From NCBI RefSeq assembly GCF_003989795.1, contig NZ_RZHG01000015.1, positions 1 to 64,000 on the forward strand: a DNA stretch of 64,000 nt. Reading direction: 5' to 3'. Positions 1 through 7,972 of this stretch are shown here, piece after piece. Within the stretch, counting starts at the first letter, position 1; every line of letters begins with the position of its first letter. Both the position numbers and the translations under genes were made by a program. The stretch comes from Vreelandella andesensis (GTDB taxonomy: Bacteria > Pseudomonadota > Gammaproteobacteria > Pseudomonadales > Halomonadaceae). Under the pieces are notes generated by a model. It had not been told where the DNA came from. It did no database searches and worked only from the letters and a program-made list of their open reading frames with translations.

Positions 1-229
1 CCGAACTGACGTCGGCCAGAAAGGCCGTGTCCGGCTGCTTCTTTAACTGCGTTAAGAACGCGCGGGCGTCGTTATAGCCAACCTTTTCCTGGCGCTCGTA
101 GAACGCATCGGTGCGGTAGCGTAGCACCGCATTCCAAACAAACCGCACGCACCCAAACGTCCGCGCCAGCAGGGCGGCCTGCTCGGGCGTGGGGTAAAAG
201 CGATATTTGAAAGCGCGTTCGGTTTTCAT
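1..229 (-). CDS. TnpB-like IS200/IS605-family protein, N-terminal part (cut by window edge)
   Basis: Seen: 76 codons open from an ATG at 229 to the left edge. The translation starts MKTERAFKYRFYPTPEQ, continues with FGCVRFVWN and later has FLTQLKKQPDTAFL. Known: this is the typical N-terminal helix-turn-helix region of OrfB/TnpB proteins of the IS200/IS605 (IS1341) group, which are RNA-guided nucleases carried by these elements. The RuvC catalytic residues, the zinc ribbon and the guide-RNA region at the element's right end would lie beyond the window, so activity and completeness cannot be judged. No tnpA is visible on the right-hand side. A 7-bp hairpin lies upstream at 273-289. Family assignment is firm; whether it is intact is unknown. 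Confidence 0.85.
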   Translation of the reverse strand, partial: MKTERAFKYRFYPTPEQAALLARTFGCVRFVWNAVLRYRTDAFYERQEKVGYNDARAFLTQLKKQPDTAFLADVSS

Positions 230-272
230 GTCTTACAATTTAACCTACTTTATGTAAGAAAGCAATGCACAA

Positions 273-289
273 GGCGTCCTGCGGACGCC
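273..289. repeat. 7-bp hairpin upstream of tnpB, possible left-end structure of the IS element
   Basis: GGCGTCC, loop TGC, GGACGCC is a perfect 7-bp stem about 45 bases upstream of the tnpB start. IS200/IS605 elements carry short subterminal hairpins at each end that the TnpA transposase recognises. The position fits a left end, but the exact element boundary and the TTAC-like target were not identified. A second inverted pair (TCTTACA 231-237 and TGTAAGA 253-259) lies between it and the gene. Confidence 0.4.
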
Positions 290-409
290 GCGCTATTCAT
301 CCCCACCCAATGCGGTTACTTGGATGGAGTATTCCGCGCTTATCGATAAAAAAAAGCCCTCGGATAACGTCTTGTCATAGCACTATTTTTGGCAAAGCAG
401 ACGGTGAAA

Positions 410-901
410 TTATTTTTTCGGTAGTACGACGGTTTGCGTATTAGAGGCAATATCTGGCCAACTTCTACGTTCCCGATCAAACAAGACCCACCAGTAGCCA
501 ATACCAAACGCGGCCAGGGAAAGCCAGGCTGTTACACAACGAATTAGGCTTTGCTTAAGCGTAATCGCATGACCATCGTTGGTTTGCACCCTTAGCCGCC
601 ATGCTTGCATGCCTAACGTCATGCCGCCACGCCGCCAAGAATAAACAAAGAACAGCGTGACAAAAAACACCAGCATCAACCTTAGGCTCCAGATATCGAA
701 CGACGTTGTGCCTATCTCATCAGCCTGCTGCCCCAACACGAACCGAAAAAATGCCAAATGAACCACCGTCACCGCGATCCAAATGGCCGTCACCAAAAAT
801 CCGTCATATAGCATCGCACCCAAACGACGGCTTAACCCAGCAGGCCATACGCTATCTAATTGGGTAAAGCGTCGGGTTCTCGTCACCTTGCTTGTCACCA
901 T
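410..901 (-). CDS. RDD family inner-membrane protein
   Basis: Predicted small inner-membrane protein of 163 residues. Seen: the N-terminal arginine/aspartate pattern of the RDD family (AGLSRRLGAMLYDGFL), three or four hydrophobic segments, the GMTLGMQAWRLRV motif that follows the middle helix, and a C-terminal WPDIASNTQ close to the family's WPDRLS-type ending. Function in this family is mostly unknown; some members affect ion balance in halophiles. The start at 901 was chosen because AGAGG sits six bases upstream; the ATG two codons earlier (907) directly abuts that SD. It follows lptG on the same strand, so it may be cotranscribed. A T8 tract downstream (positions 350-357 read on the minus strand) lacks a convincing hairpin. 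Confidence 0.85.
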   Translation of the reverse strand: MVTSKVTRTRRFTQLDSVWPAGLSRRLGAMLYDGFLVTAIWIAVTVVHLAFFRFVLGQQADEIGTTSFDIWSLRLMLVFFVTLFFVYSWRRGGMTLGMQAWRLRVQTNDGHAITLKQSLIRCVTAWLSLAAFGIGYWWVLFDRERRSWPDIASNTQTVVLPKK

Positions 902-932
902 GCTCATCCTCTTTCATGTATCACAGCCCCAA

Positions 933-1997
933 CTAGCCGTTGCGGCGTAAGAAATAAATACCCACCACCGCGCAGGCAAGGGTTGGCACCAACACGGCCC
1001 ACACAGGCGAAAAACCAAAGATAGTTGACGCCGGTGCCAGCAGGTCTTGTACATACTTAAAAGTAAGACCTGTCACCACGCCGTAAAACACTCGCGTTCC
1101 CGCCGCCACCGTGCGCAATGGGCCAAACACAAAGGAAGCGGCGATTAACACCAGCGATCCCATCGTTAGCGGCATTAACACCTTTTGCCAGAAGTAGAGC
1201 AACGGCTGGTCAGCTTGGAGATTTTGGCTTTGCAAAAAATGGGCGTACGCCCACAACTCACTAGGCGCTTGGCTTTCAATATCACGCAGCAAGCGCTCCA
1301 ATTGGGTAGGCGTTAATGCTGTATCCCAGCCTGCGCGTTGCTGATAGTCCGATTCCGTATGGTCATCAAAAATACGCGTGGTGGTAACGCCCTCAAGCTG
1401 CCATGCCCCCTCTTCCCAATGCGCGCGATTCGCATGGGTGGCTTCAATTAGCCGACGCTCGTTAAATCGATAGCGCGTTAAGTCCAGCACCACGTTATCC
1501 GCACGAATAGCGCCAAAGCGATACACACTTTCTCCTTCGAACTGCCAACCACTGCGGCTAGTTAGCTGTGCCCCTTCTCCCTGGCGTTGCTCTAAGCGCC
1601 ATGCCTCGGCAAATTGTTCGGTGCGGGGAGATACAAATTCAGCGACCAGTAGTACCACCACTACCACTACCAACACCGGTTTCATGACGCCCCAAACAAT
1701 CCGTGCAAGCGACCGACCAGCCGCGCGCATCACCGTTAATTCATTGCTAGAGGCCATGCTCCCCAAACCAATCAGTGCGCCAATCAATACCGCGACCGGG
1801 GCATATTGATAAAAACGCCAGGGCAGTCGCATACCCAAATAAATCAGCACATCCAGGGCGGAATAATCACCCTGGGTATCGCTTAAATCACCGATATAGG
1901 CAATGGTGATATCTAAGCCAAGTAAGACGAACTGAACAACAATTATGGCCGCCAATACGTTGCGGGCGATATAACGATCAAGACGATCAGCAAGCAT
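933..1997 (-). CDS. lptG: LPS export ABC transporter permease LptG
   Basis: Inner-membrane subunit of the LptB2FG transporter, which extracts lipopolysaccharide and passes it to LptC/LptA. Seen: 354 residues, the usual family length. Three N-terminal membrane helices (about 12-35, 60-85, 100-120) are followed by a periplasmic beta-jellyroll region (about 130-265) and three C-terminal helices. SNELTVMRAAGRS is the cytoplasmic coupling helix that contacts LptB. ATG at 1997 has AAGGGG seven bases upstream. It lies 15 bases after lptF on the same strand, the conserved lptF-lptG order, and divergent from pepA as in pseudomonads. LptB itself is not in the window. Confidence 0.97.
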   Translation of the reverse strand: MLADRLDRYIARNVLAAIIVVQFVLLGLDITIAYIGDLSDTQGDYSALDVLIYLGMRLPWRFYQYAPVAVLIGALIGLGSMASSNELTVMRAAGRSLARIVWGVMKPVLVVVVVVLLVAEFVSPRTEQFAEAWRLEQRQGEGAQLTSRSGWQFEGESVYRFGAIRADNVVLDLTRYRFNERRLIEATHANRAHWEEGAWQLEGVTTTRIFDDHTESDYQQRAGWDTALTPTQLERLLRDIESQAPSELWAYAHFLQSQNLQADQPLLYFWQKVLMPLTMGSLVLIAASFVFGPLRTVAAGTRVFYGVVTGLTFKYVQDLLAPASTIFGFSPVWAVLVPTLACAVVGIYFLRRNG

Positions 1998-2012
1998 GAG
2001 TTAGCCCCTTCA

Positions 2013-3092
2013 TTAGCGCATTCCTTTACGTTGCGAGTGCCATAACAGCAGACAGCCAAGCGCCAAGAACAGCCCGTGCACAGGCCAAACACCAATAACA
2101 ACCGCTAGCGAGCCGCTTCCAATGGCATCCACTGCGGCCAATAGCAGGCTTAAGTAGGCGACATAAAGGAAAACCGCTGGCAACAGTTTGGCAAACCGTC
2201 CTTGGCGTGGGTTTACTCTGGAAAGCGGCTGAGCCAGTAGCGCCAAAACAAACACCATTAGCGGCAACCCCGCTCGCCACTGAAACTGCGCTTGGGCCCG
2301 AGGGCTGGGGTCATTCCATAGCTCAGTCGTGGTCGCGTACTCTAATGAATCCAACTCTTGTCGATTCCGGCTCAAGCCCAGACGCAGCGTGTAGCGCTCA
2401 AACGTTAACCGCTCGGCGGTGTGCTTGCCTGGCGTCACGCCATAGCGCTCGCCATCTTCCAACACTAGAAAACGACTGCCGGTTTCTATGCTGGTTTCTT
2501 GATAACCAGAGCCTGCCCGGGTCACGTAGCTATGGGTCTTTTCCGCCCCAGCAACGGGCAGCTCATGAACCAACACTTCCTGCATTTTAGTGCCATCACT
2601 GCTGAAGTCGCTGATATAGGCAGTGCGCCCTCCACCGAAATCTTGAAAGCGCCCTGGTGCTAACACCGACACATCCAACCGGCTGCGTTGTTCTTCAAGC
2701 GCGGCCTCAGTTTGTAGGGCGCCCGCAGGCGTTAACCACAAGCTACAAAGCCCTACCAGCACCGCCACCACCGACGCTGGCAACAGCGTTACTCGCAGCA
2801 GCCGCATAGGGCTCATGCCACAAGCCACCATCACCGTAATCTCGCTATTCATATAAAGTTGACCATAGGCCAGCAAAATTCCCAGGAAAAATGACAGTGG
2901 TAGAATTAGCTCCATAAATCCAGGCAGGTGAAAAACCATCAGGCTGCCTAGAATAGTGACAGGAATGTCGCCCTCTGCCGCATCAGAGAAGTAGCGAATA
3001 AAACGGCTGCCCATGATGACCAGCAGCAAAATTCCAGCCACTGCAGACATGGTCAGTAACACTTCGCGAGTTAAGTACCGAAATAAAATCAA
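2013..3092 (-). CDS. lptF: LPS export ABC transporter permease LptF
   Basis: Partner of LptG in lipopolysaccharide export. Seen: 359 residues beginning MILFRYLTREVL, with helices near 12-33, 50-80 and 97-120, a periplasmic domain (about 125-265) and three C-terminal helices. The coupling segment is NSEITVMVACGMSPMRLL. The start codon is TTG at 3092, supported by GGAGAG five bases upstream, and no better ATG exists nearby. It is the first gene of the lptF-lptG(-RDD) unit; the 152-base divergent gap to pepA must hold both promoters, but I could not fix either with confidence. Confidence 0.96.
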   Translation of the reverse strand: MILFRYLTREVLLTMSAVAGILLLVIMGSRFIRYFSDAAEGDIPVTILGSLMVFHLPGFMELILPLSFFLGILLAYGQLYMNSEITVMVACGMSPMRLLRVTLLPASVVAVLVGLCSLWLTPAGALQTEAALEEQRSRLDVSVLAPGRFQDFGGGRTAYISDFSSDGTKMQEVLVHELPVAGAEKTHSYVTRAGSGYQETSIETGSRFLVLEDGERYGVTPGKHTAERLTFERYTLRLGLSRNRQELDSLEYATTTELWNDPSPRAQAQFQWRAGLPLMVFVLALLAQPLSRVNPRQGRFAKLLPAVFLYVAYLSLLLAAVDAIGSGSLAVVIGVWPVHGLFLALGCLLLWHSQRKGMR

Positions 3093-3244
3093 CGCACTCT
3101 CCGGCTAGTAGCGCAGGTTGCAATGCAATGCGCCCATGGCTTGGGTACACTAATAAGACTGTTACCAAAATCTAAGCAGCTATTAAAACTCAAGTAGCGA
3201 GGTATTATCCCGAATCACTCGATGCTTGTCTTGTTGGAGACGTC

Positions 3245-4765
3245 ATGGAATTTTCCGTTCAGACCGCGAACCCAGCCAAAGCCGAAACGGCTTGCCTCGT
3301 TCTGCCTGTCTTTAAAAGTGGCGACTTATTGCCCGCCGTCGCCAAATCAGATGACGCGAGCGAAAGGCTAATTGGCCAGTTACTTGACCGTGGCGACTTT
3401 GATGCCACGCTAGGCAATGTTCAGCTCGTGCCTTTTGCGCCGGGCCTGGGCGCCGAACGTTTGTTGCTCGTTGGCCTGGGCGAACGTGCCAAATGTCAGG
3501 AAGCAGCGTTTATTAAAGCGCTAGACGCCGCGATGACAGCGTTAACCAAGCTGTCGATTGATGAAGCTAGTACAACGTTTACTGACGTTCCTTTAGGCGA
3601 TCGCGATACTGCATGGAAAGCCCGTAAAACGCTGGAAGCGGCTGAACGCGCCATCTATCGCTTTGACCAATTCAAATCGTCACCCGCAAAAGCCCCCAGC
3701 CTGACCAAGCTGAATCTTATTGTCAGCGATGCCGACGAAGCACCATTGGCCAAACAAGGAGCAGCTCTAGGTTCCGCCATTGGCCAGGGCATCAACGTCA
3801 CCCGTACGCTGGGCAACTTACCGAGCAATGTCTGCACGCCTCGCTACCTTGCCGAGCAGGCCGAGCAGCTGGGTCGCAACTCTCAAGGCGCACTTGAGGT
3901 TGAGATTCTGGATGAAGAGGCACTAGAAACGCTGGGAGCCGGCTCACTGTTGTCCGTTGGGCGCGGCAGCCAAGAACCAACACGGCTGATCGTAATGAAG
4001 TACCAGGGGGCGGAAAACCCCAAAGAAGCGCCCCATGTGCTGGTAGGCAAAGGCATCACGTTTGATACCGGCGGTATTTCGCTGAAGCCCGGCGAAGGCA
4101 TGGATGAAATGAAGTTCGATATGGGCGGCGCAGCCAGCGTATTCGGCACCGTAAACGCTGTGCTCGCTATCAAGCCCAAGCTGAATGTAGTCTTCATTGT
4201 TGCCGCTGCTGAAAACATGCCTGACGGTGCGGCCACCAAACCCGGCGATATTATCAAAACCTTAAAAGGCTTGACGGTTGAAGTGCTCAACACCGACGCC
4301 GAAGGTCGGCTAGTGTTGTGCGATGCACTTACCTACGCCGAGCGTTTCACCCCGGCAAGCGTGGTCGATATCGCAACCTTGACCGGCGCGGTCATTATTG
4401 GCCTGGGCCACCACGCCACGGGGCTGCTTTCCAACGACGATGATCTCGCGCTAGACCTATTGGACGCTGGCGAAGCGGCCTGGGATCGCGCTTGGCATCT
4501 GCCGCTGTGGGATGAGTACCAGGAGCAGCTGGACTCCAACTTTGCCGACCTGGCTAATATTGGTGGCAAACCAGCGGGCACCATCACTGCCGCCTGTTTC
4601 CTATCGCGCTTTGCCGACCACTTCCCCTGGGCACACCTGGATATCGCCGGCACCGCTTGGCATTCCGGCAAGCAAAAAGGTGCCACCGGCCGCCCGGTAG
4701 GGCTGTTAACCCAGTACTTGCTTGATCGTGAGGCCGAAGCCCAAGTAGAAAATAGCGACGACTAA
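3245..4765 (+). CDS. pepA: Leucyl aminopeptidase (peptidase family M17)
   Basis: Cytosolic hexameric di-metal aminopeptidase that removes N-terminal residues, preferring Leu; in E. coli PepA is also a DNA-binding protein for carAB control and Xer recombination. Seen: 506 residues with an N-terminal macro-like domain and C-terminal peptidase domain. Metal ligands and catalytic residues are in place: VGKGITFDTGG (Lys269, Asp274), Lys281, Asp292, and the family signature NTDAEGRL at 349-356, which holds Asp351, Glu353 and Arg355. ATG at 3245 follows GGAG by six bases. Its position divergent from lptFG and upstream of holC and valS is the usual order in this class, although here other genes are inserted between them. 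Confidence 0.97.
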   Translation: MEFSVQTANPAKAETACLVLPVFKSGDLLPAVAKSDDASERLIGQLLDRGDFDATLGNVQLVPFAPGLGAERLLLVGLGERAKCQEAAFIKALDAAMTALTKLSIDEASTTFTDVPLGDRDTAWKARKTLEAAERAIYRFDQFKSSPAKAPSLTKLNLIVSDADEAPLAKQGAALGSAIGQGINVTRTLGNLPSNVCTPRYLAEQAEQLGRNSQGALEVEILDEEALETLGAGSLLSVGRGSQEPTRLIVMKYQGAENPKEAPHVLVGKGITFDTGGISLKPGEGMDEMKFDMGGAASVFGTVNAVLAIKPKLNVVFIVAAAENMPDGAATKPGDIIKTLKGLTVEVLNTDAEGRLVLCDALTYAERFTPASVVDIATLTGAVIIGLGHHATGLLSNDDDLALDLLDAGEAAWDRAWHLPLWDEYQEQLDSNFADLANIGGKPAGTITAACFLSRFADHFPWAHLDIAGTAWHSGKQKGATGRPVGLLTQYLLDREAEAQVENSDD

Positions 4766-4826
4766 CATCACAATCAGGCGACCAACGGTTGCCATTCGTT
4801 GACGTAGACGTTACATCTAAGGGCAT

Positions 4827-4858
4827 TAGCGTGCGCGCTGTTTTCAGGGCGCACGCTA
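4827..4858. repeat. 10-bp inverted repeat between pepA and ilvE
   Basis: TAGCGTGCGC (4827-4836) and GCGCACGCTA (4849-4858) form a perfect 10-bp stem with a 12-base loop. There is no T tract on either side, so it is not a standard intrinsic terminator. It may end pepA transcription in a Rho-assisted way or be an operator. A smaller GCCC-TTCG-GGGC tetraloop hairpin at 4881-4892 lies just ahead of the ilvE ribosome-binding site. Confidence 0.5.
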
Positions 4859-4917
4859 CACCTAATAAACACTAACATTTGCCCTTCGGGGCCAGGCTAT
4901 AGCGGAGAGAATACGCC

Positions 4918-6039
4918 GTGCCCACAGTTTCAGATACCCAGCTTACATCTCATTTTGAAATACTACCGTCCAATCAACCGATGGCCGATGAGATCCGTGA
5001 CAACATTTTAAAAAACCCCGGTTTTGGCAAGCACTTCACTGACCATATGGCCCACGTCCGCTGGACAGTCGACGCTGACTGGCACGGCCATCAAGTGCGC
5101 CCTTACGGCCCGCTAACTCTCGACCCAGCGGCCTCTGTGTTGCATTACGGTCAGGAAATTTTTGAAGGCATTAAAGCCTACCGCCATGCCGATGGCTCTA
5201 TCTGGACCTTCCGCCCGGAGAAAAACGCTGAGCGTTTCCGCCGCAGCGCTCGCCGTTTAGCACTACCTGAGCTTTCCGATGAGGATTTTATCGGTTCACT
5301 GAAGGCGCTGCTGGCCCAAGACCATACCTGGGTGCCCACGCCCGCTAGCGATGCCGACGAGTGCAGTCTCTACCTGCGCCCGTTTATGATCGCCTCTGAG
5401 GCTTTTTTAGGTGTGCGTCCGTCCCATGAAGTGGACTACTACGTGATTGCCTCACCGGCAGCGGCTTACTTCAAGGGCGGCATTGAACCGGTGTCAATCT
5501 GGCTTTCGTCTCACTATAAGCGCGCCGCCCCTGGCGGCACCGGGTTTGCCAAGTGTGGCGGCAACTACGCGGCCTCGCTAGCTGCCCAGAAAGAAGCTGC
5601 CGCAAACGGGTGCAGCCAAGTGGCCTTCTTAGACGCCGCTGAAAACAAATGGATCGAAGAACTAGGCGGTATGAACCTGTTCTTCGTTTATAAAGATGGT
5701 CGTTTGGTAACGCCTCGTCTCACTGACACCATTCTGGAAGGCGTGACTCGCAACTCCGTACTTACGCTGGCAAAAGATGCGGGATTAACACCGGAAGAGC
5801 GTGCCATCAGCATCGACGAATGGCGTGAAGGCGCAGCGTCCGGCGAGATTACCGAAGTGTTCGCCTGCGGCACGGCAGCGGTTATTACCCCGGTCGGCGA
5901 ACTGGTCACCGAAAACGAGCGTATTCGTTTACAAGGCGACGGCAACAACGAGATCGCTAAGCGTATCCGCAAAACGCTGCTTGATCTGCAATATGGCCGC
6001 AGTGAAGACAAGTACGGCTGGCTCACCCGGTTGGTATAA
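4918..6039 (+). CDS. ilvE: Branched-chain amino acid aminotransferase (type II)
   Basis: PLP enzyme that interconverts Leu/Ile/Val and their 2-oxo acids with glutamate/2-oxoglutarate; last step of branched-chain amino acid synthesis. Seen: 373 residues, matching the eukaryote-like (BCAT/type II) subgroup of fold-type IV aminotransferases rather than the roughly 310-residue enterobacterial IlvE. HYGQEIFEGIKAYR and the PLP lysine Lys212 in FAKCGGNYA are present, as are EELGGMNLFFV and ACGTAAVITPVG. The start is GTG at 4918 with GGAGAG about eight bases upstream. The last codons run into a tandem repeat array (6027-6097), and a strong terminator follows, so it is probably monocistronic. Confidence 0.95.
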   Translation: MPTVSDTQLTSHFEILPSNQPMADEIRDNILKNPGFGKHFTDHMAHVRWTVDADWHGHQVRPYGPLTLDPAASVLHYGQEIFEGIKAYRHADGSIWTFRPEKNAERFRRSARRLALPELSDEDFIGSLKALLAQDHTWVPTPASDADECSLYLRPFMIASEAFLGVRPSHEVDYYVIASPAAAYFKGGIEPVSIWLSSHYKRAAPGGTGFAKCGGNYAASLAAQKEAAANGCSQVAFLDAAENKWIEELGGMNLFFVYKDGRLVTPRLTDTILEGVTRNSVLTLAKDAGLTPEERAISIDEWREGAASGEITEVFACGTAAVITPVGELVTENERIRLQGDGNNEIAKRIRKTLLDLQYGRSEDKYGWLTRLV

Positions 6040-6097
6040 ACCAGTTGGTATAAACCGGTTGGTAAAAAACCAGTTGGTAAAAAACCAGTTGGTAAAA
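6027..6097 (+). repeat. Five tandem 13-15-bp repeats over the ilvE stop codon
   Basis: Five units of the form CC(A/G)GTTGGTA(T)AAA(A) follow one another: 6027-6040, 6041-6054, 6055-6069, 6070-6084 and 6085-6097. The first unit encodes the last ilvE residues (Arg-Leu-Val), and its final TAA is the stop codon. Each unit junction contains ACC(A/G)GTTGGT, a partial palindrome. A related hairpin CCAGCCG/CGGCTGG (6098-6119) ends the array. There are no unique spacers, so this is not CRISPR. Confidence 0.85.
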
Positions 6098-6127
6098 CCA
6101 GCCGGTATCAATCGGCTGGTATAATTG

Positions 6128-6164
6128 AAAGCTTCGTCGCCGCTGACAGCGGAGGCGAAGCTTT
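6128..6164 (+). terminator. Intrinsic terminator after ilvE
   Basis: AAAGCTTCG (6128-6136) pairs perfectly with CGAAGCTTT (6156-6164). The inner arms continue pairing through CCGCT/AGCGG to a three-base loop (GAC), with one mismatch and one wobble. TTTT begins inside the 3' arm. The stem is about 16 bp, so this is a strong candidate terminator between ilvE and holC. It is immediately preceded by a consensus TATAAT at 6120-6125 that has no matching -35. Confidence 0.75.
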
Positions 6165-6193
6165 TAAGCGTGTTAACACCGCTGGAGCCTTCG

Positions 6194-6625
6194 ATGGCAC
6201 GTATCGATTTTTATATCCTTCCCGACACCACCCTGGAAGCGCGCCTGCAGTTTGCCTGCAAGCTTGCCGAGACCATTCACCGCAAAGGCTATCGGTTACA
6301 CCTACACTGCGAAAATAAAGCCCTAGCCGAACAGGCCGATGAGGCCCTTTGGCAGTTTCGTGAAGATGCCTATCTACCTCACGCACTGGAAGACAGCGAC
6401 ATGGCCGCCAGCGTACCAATTACGCTAGGTTGGCAACAACTCCCCGTGCCCACGCAAGACACCGCACTGCTGAACTTACACCCCGACATTCCCGAAGGCG
6501 TGGAACATTACGCCCGCGTTGCCGAAATTATCAACCAGCACCAGCAGGTACTGGTCGCCAAGCGCGCCTGTTGGCAGCGCTATAAAGAAATGGGCCATGA
6601 GGTGGTGCCGCATAAGTTGGGGTAA
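6194..6625 (+). CDS. holC: DNA polymerase III chi subunit
   Basis: Chi links the clamp loader (via psi) to single-stranded-DNA-binding protein at the replication fork. Seen: 143 residues starting MARIDFYILPD, close to the usual length of about 147; CKLAETIHRKGYRLHLHC and the ALW..REDAYLPH region match the family, and the C-terminal part is LLNLHPDIPEG....R..EIIN. The ATG at 6194 was preferred to the longer frame (TTG at 6125) because GGAG lies six bases upstream and the family begins at this point; the longer version would start inside the terminator hairpin. In most relatives holC sits directly between pepA and valS; here ilvE and a secretion cluster separate them. Confidence 0.93.
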   Translation: MARIDFYILPDTTLEARLQFACKLAETIHRKGYRLHLHCENKALAEQADEALWQFREDAYLPHALEDSDMAASVPITLGWQQLPVPTQDTALLNLHPDIPEGVEHYARVAEIINQHQQVLVAKRACWQRYKEMGHEVVPHKLG

Positions 6626-6702
6626 TCTTCCGCCTTCTGTCCAATGATTCCCAACAGCTTACGGCAGCGCCCCACATACCCCCTTCAGCGGAAGAGTCAC
6701 AA

Positions 6703-7914
6703 ATGCGTTTTCCCTCTCGGCTTGCTTCCAATCAACCATCTAACGCTTTTTTGGCGCGCGCCCCACTGGCGGTGATCGTCATCGCGCAACTGTTCGGCAC
6801 ATCGCTCTGGTTCAGCGTTAACGGCGTTGGGCTTGCGCTTCAGCAGGCTGTGGGCTTGAGTGAAAGCGATTTGGGACTGCTCACGATTGCGGTGCAAGCA
6901 GGCTTTATTATTGGCACGCTGTTGATTGCCACCACCGGCCTTGCCGACCGCGTGCGCGCCAGTCACTTGTTTGCTATTTCTGCGGTAGCAGGCGCGCTGA
7001 TTAATGCGGCGTTTATTGGGGTGGCCGAGAGCATCAGCTTAGCCGCAGCGGCACGCTTTTTGGTTGGGCTGTGTCTTGCCGGTATCTATCCGCTTGGGAT
7101 GAAGTTGGTGGTGAGCTGGACGCCCACCCACGCAGGCGCTGCATTGGGCTGGCTAGTGGGCATGCTGACGCTGGGCATTGCCTCGCCGCATCTACTGCGC
7201 GGGCTAACGCTGCACTTGCCATGGCAGTGGCCACTGCTACTGGCCTCTGCCCTTGCGCTGCTCGCCGCACTGATGATTTTTAAACTAGGCGTTGGGCCAC
7301 ACCTGCCTGCCAAAGCCAGCGGAGGACGCCCTTGGGCGGGGCTTGCTGCTTTCAGACAAAAGTATTTCCGCGCAGCGGCGCTGGGCTACTTCGGCCACTG
7401 TTGGGAGCTATACGCCCTATGGGCGCTGGTGCCGTTTTTAGTTGCTAGAGAGCTAGAGCGACTAGCCGCCGCGCCGGGCCTGCAGCCATGGCTCAGTTTT
7501 GCCGTCATTGCCTTGGGCCTGCCTGGCTGCGTATGGGCTGGCCGCTGGAGCCGCCGTGTGGGCAGCGCACGGGTGGCCTTTGTCGCATTAGCCACTTCCG
7601 GCATGCTTTGTTTAGCCTACCCGCTCTTAAGTGGCACATCGCCCTGGCTGCTGCTAACCCTGCTAGGAATTTGGGGCGTTAGCGTGATTGCCGATTCCGC
7701 GCAGTTTTCCGCGCTGGCGTCGGCCGCCGCCCCACCTGAGCGCCTCGGCGCGGCACTTGCCATGATGAATGCTGTTGGCTTTGGCCTAACGATACCTTCC
7801 ATTGCCCTGGTCACCGCCCTGTGGGCAAGCCAAGGCCCCTGGGTGATCTGGTGGCTTCTGCCTGGCCCAGTGCTTGGATTAATCGCCATGCGTGGGCTCT
7901 CTTCGAGTAAATGA
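6703..7914 (+). CDS. MFS transporter
   Basis: Predicted 12-helix major facilitator superfamily carrier of 403 residues. Seen: alternating hydrophobic segments throughout, FGTSLWFSVNGVG in the first helix region, the loop 2-3 motif GLADRVRAS (a variant of GxLaDrxGrR), and a central loop near 195-215. The substrate cannot be read from the sequence; the pattern resembles cyanate/nitrate-like MFS proteins. ATG at 6703 is preceded by GGAAG. It stands between holC and the SapC/type I secretion group without an obvious shared function. Confidence 0.85.
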   Translation: MRFPSRLASNQPSNAFLARAPLAVIVIAQLFGTSLWFSVNGVGLALQQAVGLSESDLGLLTIAVQAGFIIGTLLIATTGLADRVRASHLFAISAVAGALINAAFIGVAESISLAAAARFLVGLCLAGIYPLGMKLVVSWTPTHAGAALGWLVGMLTLGIASPHLLRGLTLHLPWQWPLLLASALALLAALMIFKLGVGPHLPAKASGGRPWAGLAAFRQKYFRAAALGYFGHCWELYALWALVPFLVARELERLAAAPGLQPWLSFAVIALGLPGCVWAGRWSRRVGSARVAFVALATSGMLCLAYPLLSGTSPWLLLTLLGIWGVSVIADSAQFSALASAAAPPERLGAALAMMNAVGFGLTIPSIALVTALWASQGPWVIWWLLPGPVLGLIAMRGLSSSK

Positions 7915-7972
7915 ATAACACGTGTTTTTGGTAAGGTGGCCGCCTTATTAACAACACCCTAAAGGTTTTCCT

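Noticed and set aside
350..357. T8 tract downstream of the RDD gene (minus strand) as an intrinsic terminator
   Set aside because: No stable hairpin precedes the T tract.
6027..6119. Short repeats near ilvE considered as a CRISPR array
   Set aside because: Repeats are directly joined without unique spacers and no cas genes are near.
6120..6125. TATAAT as a holC promoter -10
   Set aside because: No -35 at 16-18 bp; the predicted transcript would begin inside the terminator hairpin.
7929..7946. Small TAAGG/CCTTA hairpin between the MFS and SapC genes as a terminator
   Set aside because: Only 5 bp of stem and no T tract.
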